NCBI RefSeq assembly: GCF_000331105.1
Contig: NC_020054.1
Coordinates: 4,266,257 to 4,330,256 of the forward strand
Length of the DNA stretch: 64,000 bases
Source of the DNA: Fibrella aestuarina BUZ 2
Lineage (GTDB): Bacteria; Bacteroidota; Bacteroidia; Cytophagales; Spirosomataceae
Direction: 5' to 3'
Each line of letters starts with the position of its first letter. The first letter of the stretch is position 1. The notes below the pieces were generated by a model. That model saw only the letters and a program-made list of their open reading frames with translations, had not been told where the DNA came from and ran no database searches. Position numbers and translations under genes: made by a program. Positions 42,011-51,361 of this stretch are shown piece by piece.

Positions 42011-43006
42011 ATGCTATACCCGCTCACGTTTACGCCTCAGTTTAAAGACAAAATCTGGGGTGGCCACAAGATAAAAACCATCCTGGGCAAAGACTTCCCG
42101 ACCGGCCCGGACGGCCAACCGCTGCCCAACTGTGGCGAAACCTGGGAAATTTCGGGCGTACCGGGCAACATTTCAGTAGTGAAGGAAGGCGCACTCGTGG
42201 GCGAAAACCTGCAGGCGATTCTGGAAAAATTCAAAGAGGAACTGGTTGGCAAGCACGTCTACGAAACGTATGGCAACGAGTTTCCGTTGCTGGTCAAATT
42301 CATCGACGCCAACGACGATCTGAGCATTCAGGTACACCCCAACGACGAACTCGCCCGCGCCCGTCACAACAGCTTCGGCAAAACCGAGATGTGGTACATT
42401 CTGCAAGCCGACGAAGGGGCCAAACTCAATTCGGGTTTCAACCGCGAGGTGACCAAAGACGAATACGTGAAAGCCGTGGCCGACAACACGCTACCCGAGA
42501 TTCTGAACATCGAAGAAGCCAAACCCGGCGACGTATTTTTTCTGCCCGCAGGCCGCGTTCATTACATCGGCAAAGGGCTGTTGCTGGCCGAGATTCAGCA
42601 AACGTCCGACATCACCTACCGGATCTATGATTTCGACCGGAAAGACGATAAAGGCCAAACGCGCGAACTCCACACGGAGCAGGCTGTCGACGCCATCGAT
42701 TACCACTACTACGGCGACTACAAGACGAGCTACGACCATAAGCGGAACGAGGGCGTGAACGCTGTAAAGAGCGATTACTTCGTGACCAACGTGCTCGATT
42801 TCGATCAGGAGGTGATGCACGATTATACCCACCTCGACTCGTTCGTGATTCTGGTGTGCGTGGACGGCTCCCTCACGATTCAGGCAACGGGGGGTTATTC
42901 GGTGCCGCTGAAAAAAGGCGAATGCGCGCTGATTCCGGCCTCGACGCCTTCGGTGACGCTCGTTCCCAACGGCCACATGACCCTGCTCGAATCGTACGTA
43001 CCCTGA
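42011..43006 (+). CDS. manA: Class I mannose-6-phosphate isomerase
   Basis: ManA interconverts mannose-6-phosphate and fructose-6-phosphate with a bound zinc. The 331-residue protein is of the short type I form: PQFKDKIWGGHKIK near the start, GETWEISG (about 44-51), the metal-site segment LSIQVHPND (about 98-106), a glutamate in GKTEMWYIL and a second histidine in AGRVHYIGKG. The C-terminal cupin half ends in a regular barrel. It is a monocistronic unit with a clear promoter and a strong hairpin terminator behind it. Confidence 0.93.
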   Translation: MLYPLTFTPQFKDKIWGGHKIKTILGKDFPTGPDGQPLPNCGETWEISGVPGNISVVKEGALVGENLQAILEKFKEELVGKHVYETYGNEFPLLVKFIDANDDLSIQVHPNDELARARHNSFGKTEMWYILQADEGAKLNSGFNREVTKDEYVKAVADNTLPEILNIEEAKPGDVFFLPAGRVHYIGKGLLLAEIQQTSDITYRIYDFDRKDDKGQTRELHTEQAVDAIDYHYYGDYKTSYDHKRNEGVNAVKSDYFVTNVLDFDQEVMHDYTHLDSFVILVCVDGSLTIQATGGYSVPLKKGECALIPASTPSVTLVPNGHMTLLESYVP

Positions 43007-43028
43007 TAAGCCTGTAGACTTACCGAAG

Positions 43029-43071
43029 CGCCCCGGCCGCTCAATCGCATGAGCAGCCGGGGCGTTTGTCG
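43029..43071 (+). terminator. Intrinsic terminator of manA
   Basis: CGCCCCGGC (43029-43037) pairs with GCCGGGGCG (43056-43064), with an inner GCTC/GAGC extension, followed by TTTGTC. It starts 23 nt after the manA stop codon. Confidence 0.75.
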
Positions 43072-43123
43072 TATGCACTTTTTGGCCGTTCGGCATCCAT
43101 TCGGAAACCAAACACCGAGTATC

Positions 43124-43921
43124 ATGGCCAATTTCGACGACATTCTGTTTGCAGGCCGACCACAGGCCTACGGTGCCTATGCACTCCGGCAAGCCTACCG
43201 CCCCACGCTGAGCCGTGCCGTGCTAATCGGCAGCCTGCTGTTTCTGGGTACGTTGCAACTGCCCCGCCTCTACGCGCTGGTCAAACCTGACAAGACGCAG
43301 TTTATGGACGAGGTAATCCTGGACGACGTCAAGATCGAGACTCCTCCCAACGACCCGGTGGTTGTACCACCCCAAACGCAGCCCGCGCCCGCTCAGGCTA
43401 CGGTGCGTAACCTCGTGCCCGACGTGGTAGCCGACGCGCCTGACGACGTACCTGACGTGGCTACGGTCGACGAATTGAAGGAGGCCACCTCGGGACAGAC
43501 GACGCAGGAAGGCACTGGCGAGGTCGAGTTCATCGAAGCGCCCGAAGCCTCGAACGGCCCCACGGTTATCGAGCACGCGCTGGAGGTGACTCCGCCCACA
43601 AAAGACGATGTTTTTGTGTCGGTTGAGCAGGAGCCGCAGTTTCCGGGTGGCCAGGCGGCCCTGATCGGTTTCCTGCAAAAGCACCTGCATTATCCCGCCG
43701 AAGCCAGCCGGGTCAACGCGCAAGGCAAGGTGTTTGTGAATTTCACCGTCAATACCGACGGAAGTATCGTCGACGCCTCGATACTGAAAGGGCTTGGATT
43801 CGGTACCGACGAAGAAGCCCTGCGCGTGTTGCGCCTGATGCCCCGCTGGAAACCGGGCCGACAGGGCGGTCGCGCCGTGCGGGTCAGGTACGTGCTTCCC
43901 ATCACTTTCGCGCTGGAATGA
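43124..43921 (+). CDS. TonB-family energy transducer
   Basis: The 265-residue protein has a cytoplasmic N-terminus of about 35 residues (with the FDDILFAGRPQAYGAYALRQ-like pattern seen in Bacteroidota TonB proteins), one transmembrane helix (about 34-52), an acidic Pro/Ala/Val-rich periplasmic linker (about 65-165) and a C-terminal TonB domain (about 175-265) with EPQFPGGQAALIGFLQKHL and GKVFVNFTVNTDGSI. TonB proteins couple the proton motive force to outer-membrane receptors. No ExbBD or receptor gene is close, so the partner is unknown. Confidence 0.9.
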   Translation: MANFDDILFAGRPQAYGAYALRQAYRPTLSRAVLIGSLLFLGTLQLPRLYALVKPDKTQFMDEVILDDVKIETPPNDPVVVPPQTQPAPAQATVRNLVPDVVADAPDDVPDVATVDELKEATSGQTTQEGTGEVEFIEAPEASNGPTVIEHALEVTPPTKDDVFVSVEQEPQFPGGQAALIGFLQKHLHYPAEASRVNAQGKVFVNFTVNTDGSIVDASILKGLGFGTDEEALRVLRLMPRWKPGRQGGRAVRVRYVLPITFALE

Positions 43922-43940
43922 AGTTGTTGATTTGGTTGAT

Positions 43941-43978
43941 GGCACCGCAGCGGCGGACCGTGCGGATGCTGCGGTGCC
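43941..43978. terminator. Bidirectional hairpin between convergent genes
   Basis: GGCACCGCAGC (43941-43951) and GCTGCGGTGCC (43968-43978) pair across a 16-nt loop. A 17-nt part (43944-43960) is identical to a part of palindrome copy 7 (22843-22859). Confidence 0.65.
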
Positions 43979-43988
43979 CTCAATAAGA

Positions 43989-44804
43989 TCACATCTCTCC
44001 TTCCACGCCGAGGCCAAACAGGGCGAAGTCGTAGCGGACAGGGTCGGTGGGGTCAAATTGGCGAAGGATGTCGGTGAGGGCCACGGCAGCTTTCCAGTCG
44101 GTTTTGGGCGTTTCACCGTGCGACGGACCGACGCGCCTCGTGCCGAGCAGCCCCAGTTTACTGGCCACGCGGCCCACATGCACGTCGATGGGAATAACCA
44201 GTTGGTCGGGCCGGATGCGTTGCCAGAGGCCAAAATCCACGCCCCTATCGTCGCGGCGGACCATCCAACGCAGAAACATATTGAGCCGCTTGCAGCCCGA
44301 ATTGCGGGCCGGCGTAGCAATGTGTTTCCGGGTACGTTCGGGGAAGAACAGCCCCGCTTCACCGGTGGTATCGCAAAACCGGTCGTGGAAGGCCATCAGG
44401 TGCGGTTCGGTGGTTGGGCTGTCGGCCCCGCCCCCAACGGGCAGAAAGGCATCTTCCAGCGATTCGTGGCGGTTGTAGTACTGCTTCAGAAAATGCAGAA
44501 AATAGAGCGTATCGGTGGTGTTGAAGGTGCGGTGTTTGAACGCCAGAAACCGGCGCAGGTCGCTGTCTTCGTGGTAGCGGATAAAATCGTAAGGTACGCC
44601 CTCCATGAGCGTAACGAGTTCGTTGGCCTTCTGCAAAATCACCGGCCGCTGCCCCCACGCCAGTACGGCGGCCCAAAAGCCCATAATTTCGATATCCTGC
44701 AACCGCGAAAACCGGTGCGGAATACTGATGGGGTCACGTGCAATGAAGGCTGGGCGGTTATACTGATCGACTTTCTGATCGAGGAGTTCTTGAATGGCTT
44801 GCAT
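43989..44804 (-). CDS. TIGR02757-family protein (DUF2400)
   Basis: The 271-residue protein belongs to a widely conserved family of unknown function. Recognisable segments are the start (LLDQKVDQYNRPAFIARDPISIPHRF), DIEIMGFWAAVLAWGQR (about 37-53), GCKRLNMFLRWMVR and PIDVHVGRVASKLGL (about 206-220), a pattern with helix-hairpin-helix character that resembles DNA glycosylase folds. A DNA-related role has been proposed on that basis, but none is proven. It is convergent with the TonB-like gene and ends next to a hairpin. Confidence 0.85.
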   Translation of the reverse strand: MQAIQELLDQKVDQYNRPAFIARDPISIPHRFSRLQDIEIMGFWAAVLAWGQRPVILQKANELVTLMEGVPYDFIRYHEDSDLRRFLAFKHRTFNTTDTLYFLHFLKQYYNRHESLEDAFLPVGGGADSPTTEPHLMAFHDRFCDTTGEAGLFFPERTRKHIATPARNSGCKRLNMFLRWMVRRDDRGVDFGLWQRIRPDQLVIPIDVHVGRVASKLGLLGTRRVGPSHGETPKTDWKAAVALTDILRQFDPTDPVRYDFALFGLGVEGEM

Positions 44805-44893
44805 ACCTCCATAACCACGAAGCCGTCGGGTTTATTCGCGGTTTACCGGGCGTTGTCGAAACATAGCCGACGCCTAGGCCCACTTGTTGGGCC

Positions 44894-45637
44894 TCAGTTC
44901 AGGTATTGAAAAAGGGGCGTTTGCGAGTTGGTGCGGACGTAATTGCCAGTTACGGTGGCGGCATCCCCAAAGCCACAATTGGCCGAATCGTTCAGAAAAT
45001 CAACGCAGGCACCATTGTTGAAGAACGTCAGCTTGATGGCGCACTTGCCTTTTTCGGCGGACGTATAAATAGCCTGATTGCCCGATAGCCGGAGCAATGT
45101 CCGGTCGATAATAGCCAGCTGGCGGGCTGGTTCGCCCGTAACACCCTGCATGGCCATCCAGATTTTGCGGGCATCGAGTTGCTGTACGTAAAGCGTTGCC
45201 GAGCTGGCTTTGGGGCCAAAATTGTACTCGTAGGTCCCGGTCAGGTCGGTTAGTTTCAGGGGCTTTTCCGGCTTGTTGGTCACCCCACCCGTGAGGTCGA
45301 ACGGCATTTCGGGGCCCGCTGCCGACGGACTATTCCACAGGCCCAGAAACCCTTTGCTGGTTCGTTTGCCGCTGTAGACGCCCATCACGTTGCCTTTCTT
45401 GTCGAACTCGTGCATCAACAACGATGATCCGTGCAACGTACCCACCACCTGAATGGGGATGCCGCTGCGCGTGTAGACCAACGTACCGTAGGCCAGATTG
45501 TCGGCGGTTGTTAGCGTTAGCGAGACGGGGTAATTGCCCACGTGCCCTTCGTACACCCGCGTGGTTTGCATGGGCACCGACTCCGCCAGACCAACTAATT
45601 TCGCTACTGACCACAACGATGTCAGAGTATTTTTCAT
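44894..45637 (-). CDS. Hypothetical protein
   Basis: I do not recognise this 247-residue protein. It has no clear cleavable signal peptide, although the first residues are moderately hydrophobic. The body is beta-rich, with two similar halves (about 25-110: YPVSLTLTT...GTLVYTRSG; about 125-245: GTYEYNFGPKASSATLYVQQL), suggesting a beta-barrel of the lipocalin kind. It follows no obvious operon. Confidence 0.6.
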   Translation of the reverse strand: MKNTLTSLWSVAKLVGLAESVPMQTTRVYEGHVGNYPVSLTLTTADNLAYGTLVYTRSGIPIQVVGTLHGSSLLMHEFDKKGNVMGVYSGKRTSKGFLGLWNSPSAAGPEMPFDLTGGVTNKPEKPLKLTDLTGTYEYNFGPKASSATLYVQQLDARKIWMAMQGVTGEPARQLAIIDRTLLRLSGNQAIYTSAEKGKCAIKLTFFNNGACVDFLNDSANCGFGDAATVTGNYVRTNSQTPLFQYLN

Positions 45638-45699
45638 ACGCGAGAGGCTCTAAAATGGGGTCGACACCCAAGCTGGCTCCCGGCATTCAGCGATTCCAC

Positions 45700-46560
45700 T
45701 TAGGCCTGGGCGCGTTTCAGAATGCTTCCCAGCAAACTCCCTACAAACGTCAGACCAATTGCCCCATAGAGCGAGAATAATTCTACTTCCAGATCCACAC
45801 TCGACGGCGACGGACCCACCACGACATAGTAGCCAACGCCCAGCAGAAAGGCCTGTAGCAGGGCTAATACCCACCCTTTACGCGGTTCGGCAAACCCAAT
45901 AGCTGCCGCCGAAGCCGTGGCAACCAGGTAAGGCCAATGAATGACCGACGTTTGTTTAATGATAAAAAGTAGCACCGCCGCGTTGAGCGCCGTCAGGCCC
46001 GCATGTTTAAGCAAAGACCGATCCAGAAACATCTGCGATTTAGGATTCGGTAGGCCCAATACGTCGCGCGCCGCCACCAGGGCCGCTTCGGCCCGTGCCA
46101 TATCCTGACTGGCCTCGGTTACCTGCCCGATTTGCTGCCGGGTCAGGCCGCGCCAATGATAGGCCTCGCCGGTGTTGCCGTGGAAGATCGCTTTGTCGAA
46201 ATCCTGAAAGGCCGTCGGGTAATCGCCCTGTTCGTAATGGATCTGGCCGGTCTCGAGGTGCAGGTCCGCGATGGTATCATCGAAGCTTTTGGCTTTAGTC
46301 AGATCCTTTAGCGCCTCGTCGGTGTCGCCCAGCGCCCGGTAGATGCGGGCGCGGTAGAGGTATGCCACGCCAAACTTCGGGTGTTCGATCAGTGCCTGGT
46401 TGAAATAGACCAACGCCGCCGCCAACTGATCGGTCTGGTAGAGCAAAATGCCGTCGTGCAGTTGTTCGGCCTGTTTCTCGGCTTCGCTTCGTTGGTCGGC
46501 ATAATATTTCAGGTAGATGATGTAGCCCACAAACGAGGCCACCGTCAGGAATTCAATCAT
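45700..46560 (-). CDS. Membrane-anchored TPR protein
   Basis: The 286-residue protein has an N-terminal membrane helix (about 2-20), four TPR units (about 38-170: GILLYQTDQLAAALVYFNQAL, GVAYLYRARIYRALGDTDEAL, ADLHLETGQIHYEQGDYPTAF, EAYHWRGLTRQQIGQVTEA) and four C-terminal membrane helices (about 190-280). TPR units mediate protein contacts; the helices after them are unusual. The start at 46560 gives the membrane helix directly. The function is unknown. Confidence 0.75.
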   Translation of the reverse strand: MIEFLTVASFVGYIIYLKYYADQRSEAEKQAEQLHDGILLYQTDQLAAALVYFNQALIEHPKFGVAYLYRARIYRALGDTDEALKDLTKAKSFDDTIADLHLETGQIHYEQGDYPTAFQDFDKAIFHGNTGEAYHWRGLTRQQIGQVTEASQDMARAEAALVAARDVLGLPNPKSQMFLDRSLLKHAGLTALNAAVLLFIIKQTSVIHWPYLVATASAAAIGFAEPRKGWVLALLQAFLLGVGYYVVVGPSPSSVDLEVELFSLYGAIGLTFVGSLLGSILKRAQA

Positions 46561-46658
46561 ACAGCATCCGGCATTACCCGTTATCTGAACAACCCCGGCA
46601 CACCGACTTTTGTGCCCGTTTCCCGGTGGAATCGGCCGCACCACCGATCACACAGCCG

Positions 46659-47291
46659 CTATTTTTTGGGCAGAATCTTGCTGGTATAGGTCTCAAACCG
46701 AACCTCGCCAAACGGCTTCAGATCAACCGTTCTGGCAGGCTTCGATTTGGTGAGCTTGCCCGAGGCATCGAACGCCATCGGTTGCAACACAACGTCGTGC
46801 AGCCACCAGTCGGGTCGTTTGGGGTCAAACTGAAACGTGACGATCTGCATGGTTTTCTCGCCGAAGCCCACCGTGCTGATGAACGACAGAAAATTACCGT
46901 TGATCGTAACGCGGGTGAACGGATCCTGCCGGGAATTGCCCCCGCCGCAGGTCGAGCAGGCCACGAGCTGATCGTTATAAACGGCGGTGCGCAGTTGCCC
47001 GTTGGGCTGATGCAGCAACAGCAGCACCCGGCGCGAGAAGCCGCCTTTAGGGTCGTCGGGCCGTTGCTGGGTGTTCTGGGCGATCACGACGATGTCGGGC
47101 CGTTTGTCGTTGTTGACATCGCCCACAAAGTGCCGGAAGTAGCGATACACGCCCGGCGTTTGGCCAATGTGCCGTTGATACAGCACCACCGAATCGGCCG
47201 TGAGTAATACCCGTTCCTGGGCCAGCAGCTGATGGAGTGGCCCACCAAGCAACAAGAAGACAAGCAGGGCAATGTGTGATGGCTGTTTCAT
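46659..47291 (-). CDS. Secreted protein with VCBS/FG-GAP-like segment
   Basis: The 210-residue protein has a signal peptide (ALLVFLLLGGPLHQLLA-Q). The segment FVGDVNNDKRPDIVVIAQN (about 55-73) resembles an FG-GAP or VCBS blade with its calcium-binding DVNNDxxPD pattern; no other blade is clear. A CSTCGGG motif follows near 112. It is probably periplasmic or surface exposed. The function is unknown. Confidence 0.6.
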   Translation of the reverse strand: MKQPSHIALLVFLLLGGPLHQLLAQERVLLTADSVVLYQRHIGQTPGVYRYFRHFVGDVNNDKRPDIVVIAQNTQQRPDDPKGGFSRRVLLLLHQPNGQLRTAVYNDQLVACSTCGGGNSRQDPFTRVTINGNFLSFISTVGFGEKTMQIVTFQFDPKRPDWWLHDVVLQPMAFDASGKLTKSKPARTVDLKPFGEVRFETYTSKILPKK

Positions 47292-47387
47292 AGACTGTAC
47301 GTGCGAACGGGCTAAAATAAAGCTTTTACAGCATCAGCCTCCGGTTTTGGGCCGGAAAGCATTCAAGTAGTCAGGACGGTGAACGGC

Positions 47388-49274
47388 TCATTTTTTAGCC
47401 CGCTTCAGCAGCTCGTCGCGCTTCAGCGTAAGCATGCGGCCGGCGGGTTGCCCGTTGCGGTAGGTAACGGCGCGCAGGGTCACGTCGCCCTCCGGCACCG
47501 GAATAGGCTGACTGTAGCGTTGGCTGTAACGGCCGGGCACGGTGTCGTCGAGCGAGTAAAAAATATCGGTGCCGGGCAGTTCGGCGTCGAGCATCAGGGT
47601 CAGTTTATTGTCAGCAATGGTCGTGCTGACGATGGGATCGTAGGCCGCGCGGGCGTAGTTGACCCCGGCGGCATCGGCGCGGCGCATCTGCGCTTCGAGA
47701 CGGGGAATGAACCCGGCCCAATCGCGGCGGTTGCGTGGCGTCCAGAATACCTCCGACAGCGCCCAGGTACGTGGGTACGTCATGTATTCGGCATGGGCCA
47801 GCGTCGGAATCTGTTCGGTCCAGAGGTTCCCCTGCCCACCCAGGATGCGCGTCGAATCGATGCCGGGCGGTACGGGTTCAAACTCGTAGCAGGTTTTGAG
47901 GCGCAGGCTGGCGTAGATGCGGGGTTCAAGTGTGGGGTCACCCTGCATGTAATCGATGTAGGCAAAGGTGCTGGGCGTCATCACCACGTCGTGACCGTGT
48001 TGGGCCGCTTCGATGCCGCCTTTCATGCCCCGCCAGCTCATCACGGTCGCGCTGGGCGACACGTCGCCTTCCAGAATCTCGTCCCAGCCCAGGAATTTCT
48101 TGCCTTTGGCGTTGATGATCTTCTCGACCCGCTTCATGAAATAGCCCTGAAGCTGCTCCACGTGCTTCATGCCTTCTTTCTGCATCAGCGCCTGACAGCC
48201 GGGGTCTTTTTCCCAATACCCTTTGTAGCACTCATCGCCACCGGCGTGGATGTAGGGGCCCGGAAAGAGCGCCGCCACTTCGGTGAACACCTTGTCGAGC
48301 GTAGCATAAACGGCTTCATCCGACGGATTCAACGTATTGTCGATCAGCATCTTGAACGTGCCGTTGCCGTACCACTCGGCAAACTGCGTACCGGGGTTGA
48401 CCCGCACCGACGTGTCTTTGCTGCACGAGAGGTTGGGGTACGCCGCCAGCATCGCCATGCTGTGGCCGGGAATATCGATCTCGGGTACGATGGTGATGTT
48501 GCGGGCCTGCGCGTACTTCACCACCTCCCTGATGTCGTCCTGCGTGTAGAAGCCGCCATACGTAGCGGCCTCGCCCGGTTTGGGGTTGGGTCGCTCGCCG
48601 AAATGCCCATCGCGCGGCACACGCCAGGCGCCTACGCTGGTGAGCCGGGGCAGGCTTTTGATCTCGATCCGCCAGCCGTTGTCGTCGGTCAGGTGCCAGT
48701 GAAAGGTGTTCAGTTTGAGGCGGGCCAGTTCGTCGATGTAGCGCATCACATCGGCTTTCGGGAAGAAATGGCGGCTCACGTCGAGCATCACCCCGCGCCA
48801 GCCAAAGCGCGGATAGTCTATGATCTGCACGGCGGGTACGTTGGTCGGCTGGGTCATTCGCCCAGTCGGGGCAGGCTGTTCGGTCGGTACCAGTTGCAAC
48901 AGCGTCTGCGTCCCGTAAAACAGCCCGGCGGGTTGGTTGGCCGTGATGACAACGCCCTTGGGACTGCTACTGAGCCGGTAGCCTTCGCGGCCTAGTTTAG
49001 CGTCGGGCGTTGGGGTCAGCGTGAGCAGAATGGTATTGACGGGGGCTGCCGCTGCGGGCCGGCTTGTCAGCGTGAGGCTTGTCTGTTCGGCCAGTTGCCG
49101 GGAGAGCATTGCCGCTACCGAGGCCGACTCTGGCTTGGTGTAGGTGATGGTTGTGGCTTTGGTCAGGGTGAAGTGGCCCGGCTGAGGCTGCACCGATACC
49201 GGCTGCGGTACTAACTGAATCTGGGCCTGAGCCAGTGAGGCAACGAGCAGACCCACGAGGAAAAGAAAGCGCAT
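47388..49274 (-). CDS. Beta-N-acetylhexosaminidase, GH20
   Basis: The 628-residue protein has a signal peptide (LFLVGLLVASLAQA-Q), an N-terminal GH20b-like domain (about 20-150) and a GH20 TIM barrel from RGVMLDVSRHFFP (about 155) on. The catalytic Asp-Glu pair is in YIHAGGDECYKGYWEKDP (about 326-343). KNTFHWHLTDDNGWR-like and VPEIDIPGHS motifs are typical. It removes terminal N-acetylglucosamine or N-acetylgalactosamine from glycans or chitin fragments in the periplasm. The C-terminal 80 residues form a chitobiase-like accessory domain. Confidence 0.95.
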   Translation of the reverse strand: MRFLFLVGLLVASLAQAQIQLVPQPVSVQPQPGHFTLTKATTITYTKPESASVAAMLSRQLAEQTSLTLTSRPAAAAPVNTILLTLTPTPDAKLGREGYRLSSSPKGVVITANQPAGLFYGTQTLLQLVPTEQPAPTGRMTQPTNVPAVQIIDYPRFGWRGVMLDVSRHFFPKADVMRYIDELARLKLNTFHWHLTDDNGWRIEIKSLPRLTSVGAWRVPRDGHFGERPNPKPGEAATYGGFYTQDDIREVVKYAQARNITIVPEIDIPGHSMAMLAAYPNLSCSKDTSVRVNPGTQFAEWYGNGTFKMLIDNTLNPSDEAVYATLDKVFTEVAALFPGPYIHAGGDECYKGYWEKDPGCQALMQKEGMKHVEQLQGYFMKRVEKIINAKGKKFLGWDEILEGDVSPSATVMSWRGMKGGIEAAQHGHDVVMTPSTFAYIDYMQGDPTLEPRIYASLRLKTCYEFEPVPPGIDSTRILGGQGNLWTEQIPTLAHAEYMTYPRTWALSEVFWTPRNRRDWAGFIPRLEAQMRRADAAGVNYARAAYDPIVSTTIADNKLTLMLDAELPGTDIFYSLDDTVPGRYSQRYSQPIPVPEGDVTLRAVTYRNGQPAGRMLTLKRDELLKRAKK

Positions 49275-49307
49275 AAAAATGGGTGAGTAGATTAGGAATC
49301 AGGTACG

Positions 49308-49676
49308 TTACCGGTCGATGGGGTTTACGACCACAAGGCCGGGAATAGAGGTAAAGTCAGCCGTGTTGCGGGTGTACAGCTCGAAGCCGTTCAGTAGAGC
49401 CGTAGCGGCAATAATGGCATCGCCAAGCGACATCTTTTTTTGTTGGCGAAGTTCAACGGCTTTGTCGATGACATAATCATCAATCGACAATACGGCTGCT
49501 GTATCGAACAATCCCCTCAAGTATCGTTCGTCATCAGCTGTGATCTGTTGAAAGCCCAGTACTTCAACTTTGGAAATACTAGACAGATACGTTCCCTTTT
49601 TAATCAGCAAAGCGCGCAAAAAGGCATACTCCACTTTGGCAGCGTAGATGATAATGTTTGAATCAACAATAATCAT
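49308..49676 (-). CDS. vapC: PIN-domain ribonuclease toxin, VapC-like
   Basis: The 122-residue protein is a PIN domain. Acidic residues expected in the magnesium site are in MIIVDSNII (Asp5), ISKVEVLG (Glu near 38), MSLGDAIIAATA (Asp near 85) and TRNTADF (Asp near 106). VapC toxins cleave RNA, often initiator tRNA, and are held inactive by a VapB partner. Its start overlaps the stop of the preceding small gene by one base, as in toxin-antitoxin pairs. Confidence 0.9.
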   Translation of the reverse strand: MIIVDSNIIIYAAKVEYAFLRALLIKKGTYLSSISKVEVLGFQQITADDERYLRGLFDTAAVLSIDDYVIDKAVELRQQKKMSLGDAIIAATALLNGFELYTRNTADFTSIPGLVVVNPIDR

Positions 49677-49924
49677 TATTCATCGCGAAAGGGTAGTTTT
49701 CGGTCTTGGCGAGACTCCCGAAGATGCTCCAGCATTGCGTCGATGTCCATGTTAGGGCTACCCCTGAGCACCGCTTCTCGTAGCGAGGCCCGCTCCTCGT
49801 CACTCATCGGTTTTTTCGGGACTACAGGTGTTTTTGGCTGTAGCTTGATCAGGTCTAAATCAGCTAAGTCTTCCAGCAGGCGAATTGCTTTTGGGTTCAG
49901 AATTTCCACCGAATACATCGTCAT
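49676..49924 (-). CDS. Putative antitoxin of the VapC-like toxin
   Basis: The 82-residue protein has a short N-terminal beta/alpha element (YSVEILNPKAIRLLEDLADL) and an acidic helical C-terminal part (MSDEERASLREAVLRGSPNMD...MLEHLRESRQD). It resembles the small antitoxins that accompany PIN toxins in Bacteroidota; there is no classical AbrB or RHH signature that I can place. It overlaps the toxin gene by one base and precedes it, the usual order. The start could also be the second ATG two codons downstream. Confidence 0.75.
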   Translation of the reverse strand: MTMYSVEILNPKAIRLLEDLADLDLIKLQPKTPVVPKKPMSDEERASLREAVLRGSPNMDIDAMLEHLRESRQDRKLPFRDE

Positions 49925-49997
49925 CGGTCCGTCGGTTTGGTATTTCTTTCACAAGATACGAAACAGCCCGTTTGTTCCTTTGCGACGTCTATCCTGC

Positions 49998-51356
49998 TCA
50001 ATACCCCACCAGCCGAATCGCGTCGGGATCGAACGGCAGGGGGTTCCAGTGGTCGTGCAGGACCAAGGCCGTACCGAGCGCCGACGCTTGAGCCACTTCC
50101 GAGGCCTGCAATCGACAATGGGGTAAGGCTGCCGCCAGCCCCCGCATGAACACGTCGTTGCGTGAAAAACCCCCATCGACGTATACGTTCCGAATGCCCG
50201 ATCTGCCGATCGCCAGTTGAAGCGAGGCTAGCTGCTGGGCAATCAGATCGAGCATGAATTGGTGGTAAGCTTCGTCGTAGGTGGTGAAGGTGTTCAGGTT
50301 ACGCTCCACGAACGGACTTTCGCGCAGGTCGGTCAGGTACGTGTCGGCGGGTTTGGGTTGGCGGAACTGCGCCTGTAGCCGCTGCATGAGCGCGGCATCA
50401 TACCGTACCTGGCGGAAGGTGTTCAGGTCGACGTGGAAATAGTCAGCCAGGTGCCGGACGTGCCGCTCGTGTTCATTGCCCGCGAAGAGGCGCGAGGCTT
50501 TCACCGGCCTTCCGTCGTAACCGAGGTAGCACAGGCAATCCTGCCGAAGCTCATCGACGGTAAGGGGCTCGTCGTTGAAGGGGTTCATGCTCACGGCCCA
50601 GGTGCCGGTGGAAAGCAGCGCAAAGGGCTCGGCAAAGGCCCGCCGATACGGTACCAGCGCCGCCGACGAATCGTGCATGCCGATGCCCGCTACTACGCCG
50701 TTGGCGAGCGTGAAACAGGTTGTTGACGGCAGTGGCGGCTGGCAAAGGGCGGTGATGCCTTCCCGGCGCGTCCAGTCGTGGTAGTTGTTCTGGCCAAAAT
50801 CCCAGAGGGCGGTGTGGCACCCCACGCTGGTAATTTCCGACACGGGTTGGCCATGCAACAAGTACGCGATGTACTGCGGCAGGTGCAGCGAATGGGCAAT
50901 CTGCCCGAACAGCACCGGTTTGGTGTGCTTGAGCCAATAGAGTTGCAGCCCCGAATTGAGCATACCCAGATCAGGCGAAGCCGTTTGCGCGCAAAACTGG
51001 TCGATGGGGCCATACTGCTCGAAAAAGCGCCCGTGCAACTCACGGGGAAATTCGCGCAGGTAATTGTAAAGCGGTGCAATGGGTTGCCCCTGCGCGTCGA
51101 GGTGCACCAGACTCGCGCCGTAGGCCGACACGTTTACCGCCCGCAACGACCATTGCGGCTGGGCCAGCAGCCACGCGTAGGTCTCCCGCACCCAACGCGT
51201 CAGCCGGGCCAGATCGTCGCAGTGAAAACCGTCGTCGTCGGTGATTTCGGTAAACGGCGTTTGCTCTTCGTGCAGCAACGTATAGTGCTGATCGAACACC
51301 AGTACTTTCTTGTTGGTCTTGCCAACGTCAAACACAGCACAGACGGAGGTGGGCAT
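49998..51356 (-). CDS. rhaB: L-rhamnulokinase-like FGGY carbohydrate kinase
   Basis: The 452-residue protein is an FGGY-family kinase: phosphate-1 loop VFDVGKTNKKV (about 8-18), a GIGMHDSSAAL segment (about 225-235), LLSTGTWAVSMNP (phosphate-2 loop) and the nucleotide-site segment VYVDGGFSRNDVFMRGLA (about 390-407). It should phosphorylate L-rhamnulose to L-rhamnulose-1-phosphate. The assignment rests on its place behind the rhamnose isomerase and aldolase genes on the same strand; related enzymes also act on fucose or xylulose. A palindrome separates it from the isomerase gene. Confidence 0.85.
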   Translation of the reverse strand: MPTSVCAVFDVGKTNKKVLVFDQHYTLLHEEQTPFTEITDDDGFHCDDLARLTRWVRETYAWLLAQPQWSLRAVNVSAYGASLVHLDAQGQPIAPLYNYLREFPRELHGRFFEQYGPIDQFCAQTASPDLGMLNSGLQLYWLKHTKPVLFGQIAHSLHLPQYIAYLLHGQPVSEITSVGCHTALWDFGQNNYHDWTRREGITALCQPPLPSTTCFTLANGVVAGIGMHDSSAALVPYRRAFAEPFALLSTGTWAVSMNPFNDEPLTVDELRQDCLCYLGYDGRPVKASRLFAGNEHERHVRHLADYFHVDLNTFRQVRYDAALMQRLQAQFRQPKPADTYLTDLRESPFVERNLNTFTTYDEAYHQFMLDLIAQQLASLQLAIGRSGIRNVYVDGGFSRNDVFMRGLAAALPHCRLQASEVAQASALGTALVLHDHWNPLPFDPDAIRLVGY

Positions 51357-51361
51357 GAGAT

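Noticed and set aside
47379..48995. 538-codon open frame on the plus strand
   Set aside because: It is the complement of the GH20 gene; its residue composition is biased and it has no domain, while the minus strand has complete GH20 motifs.
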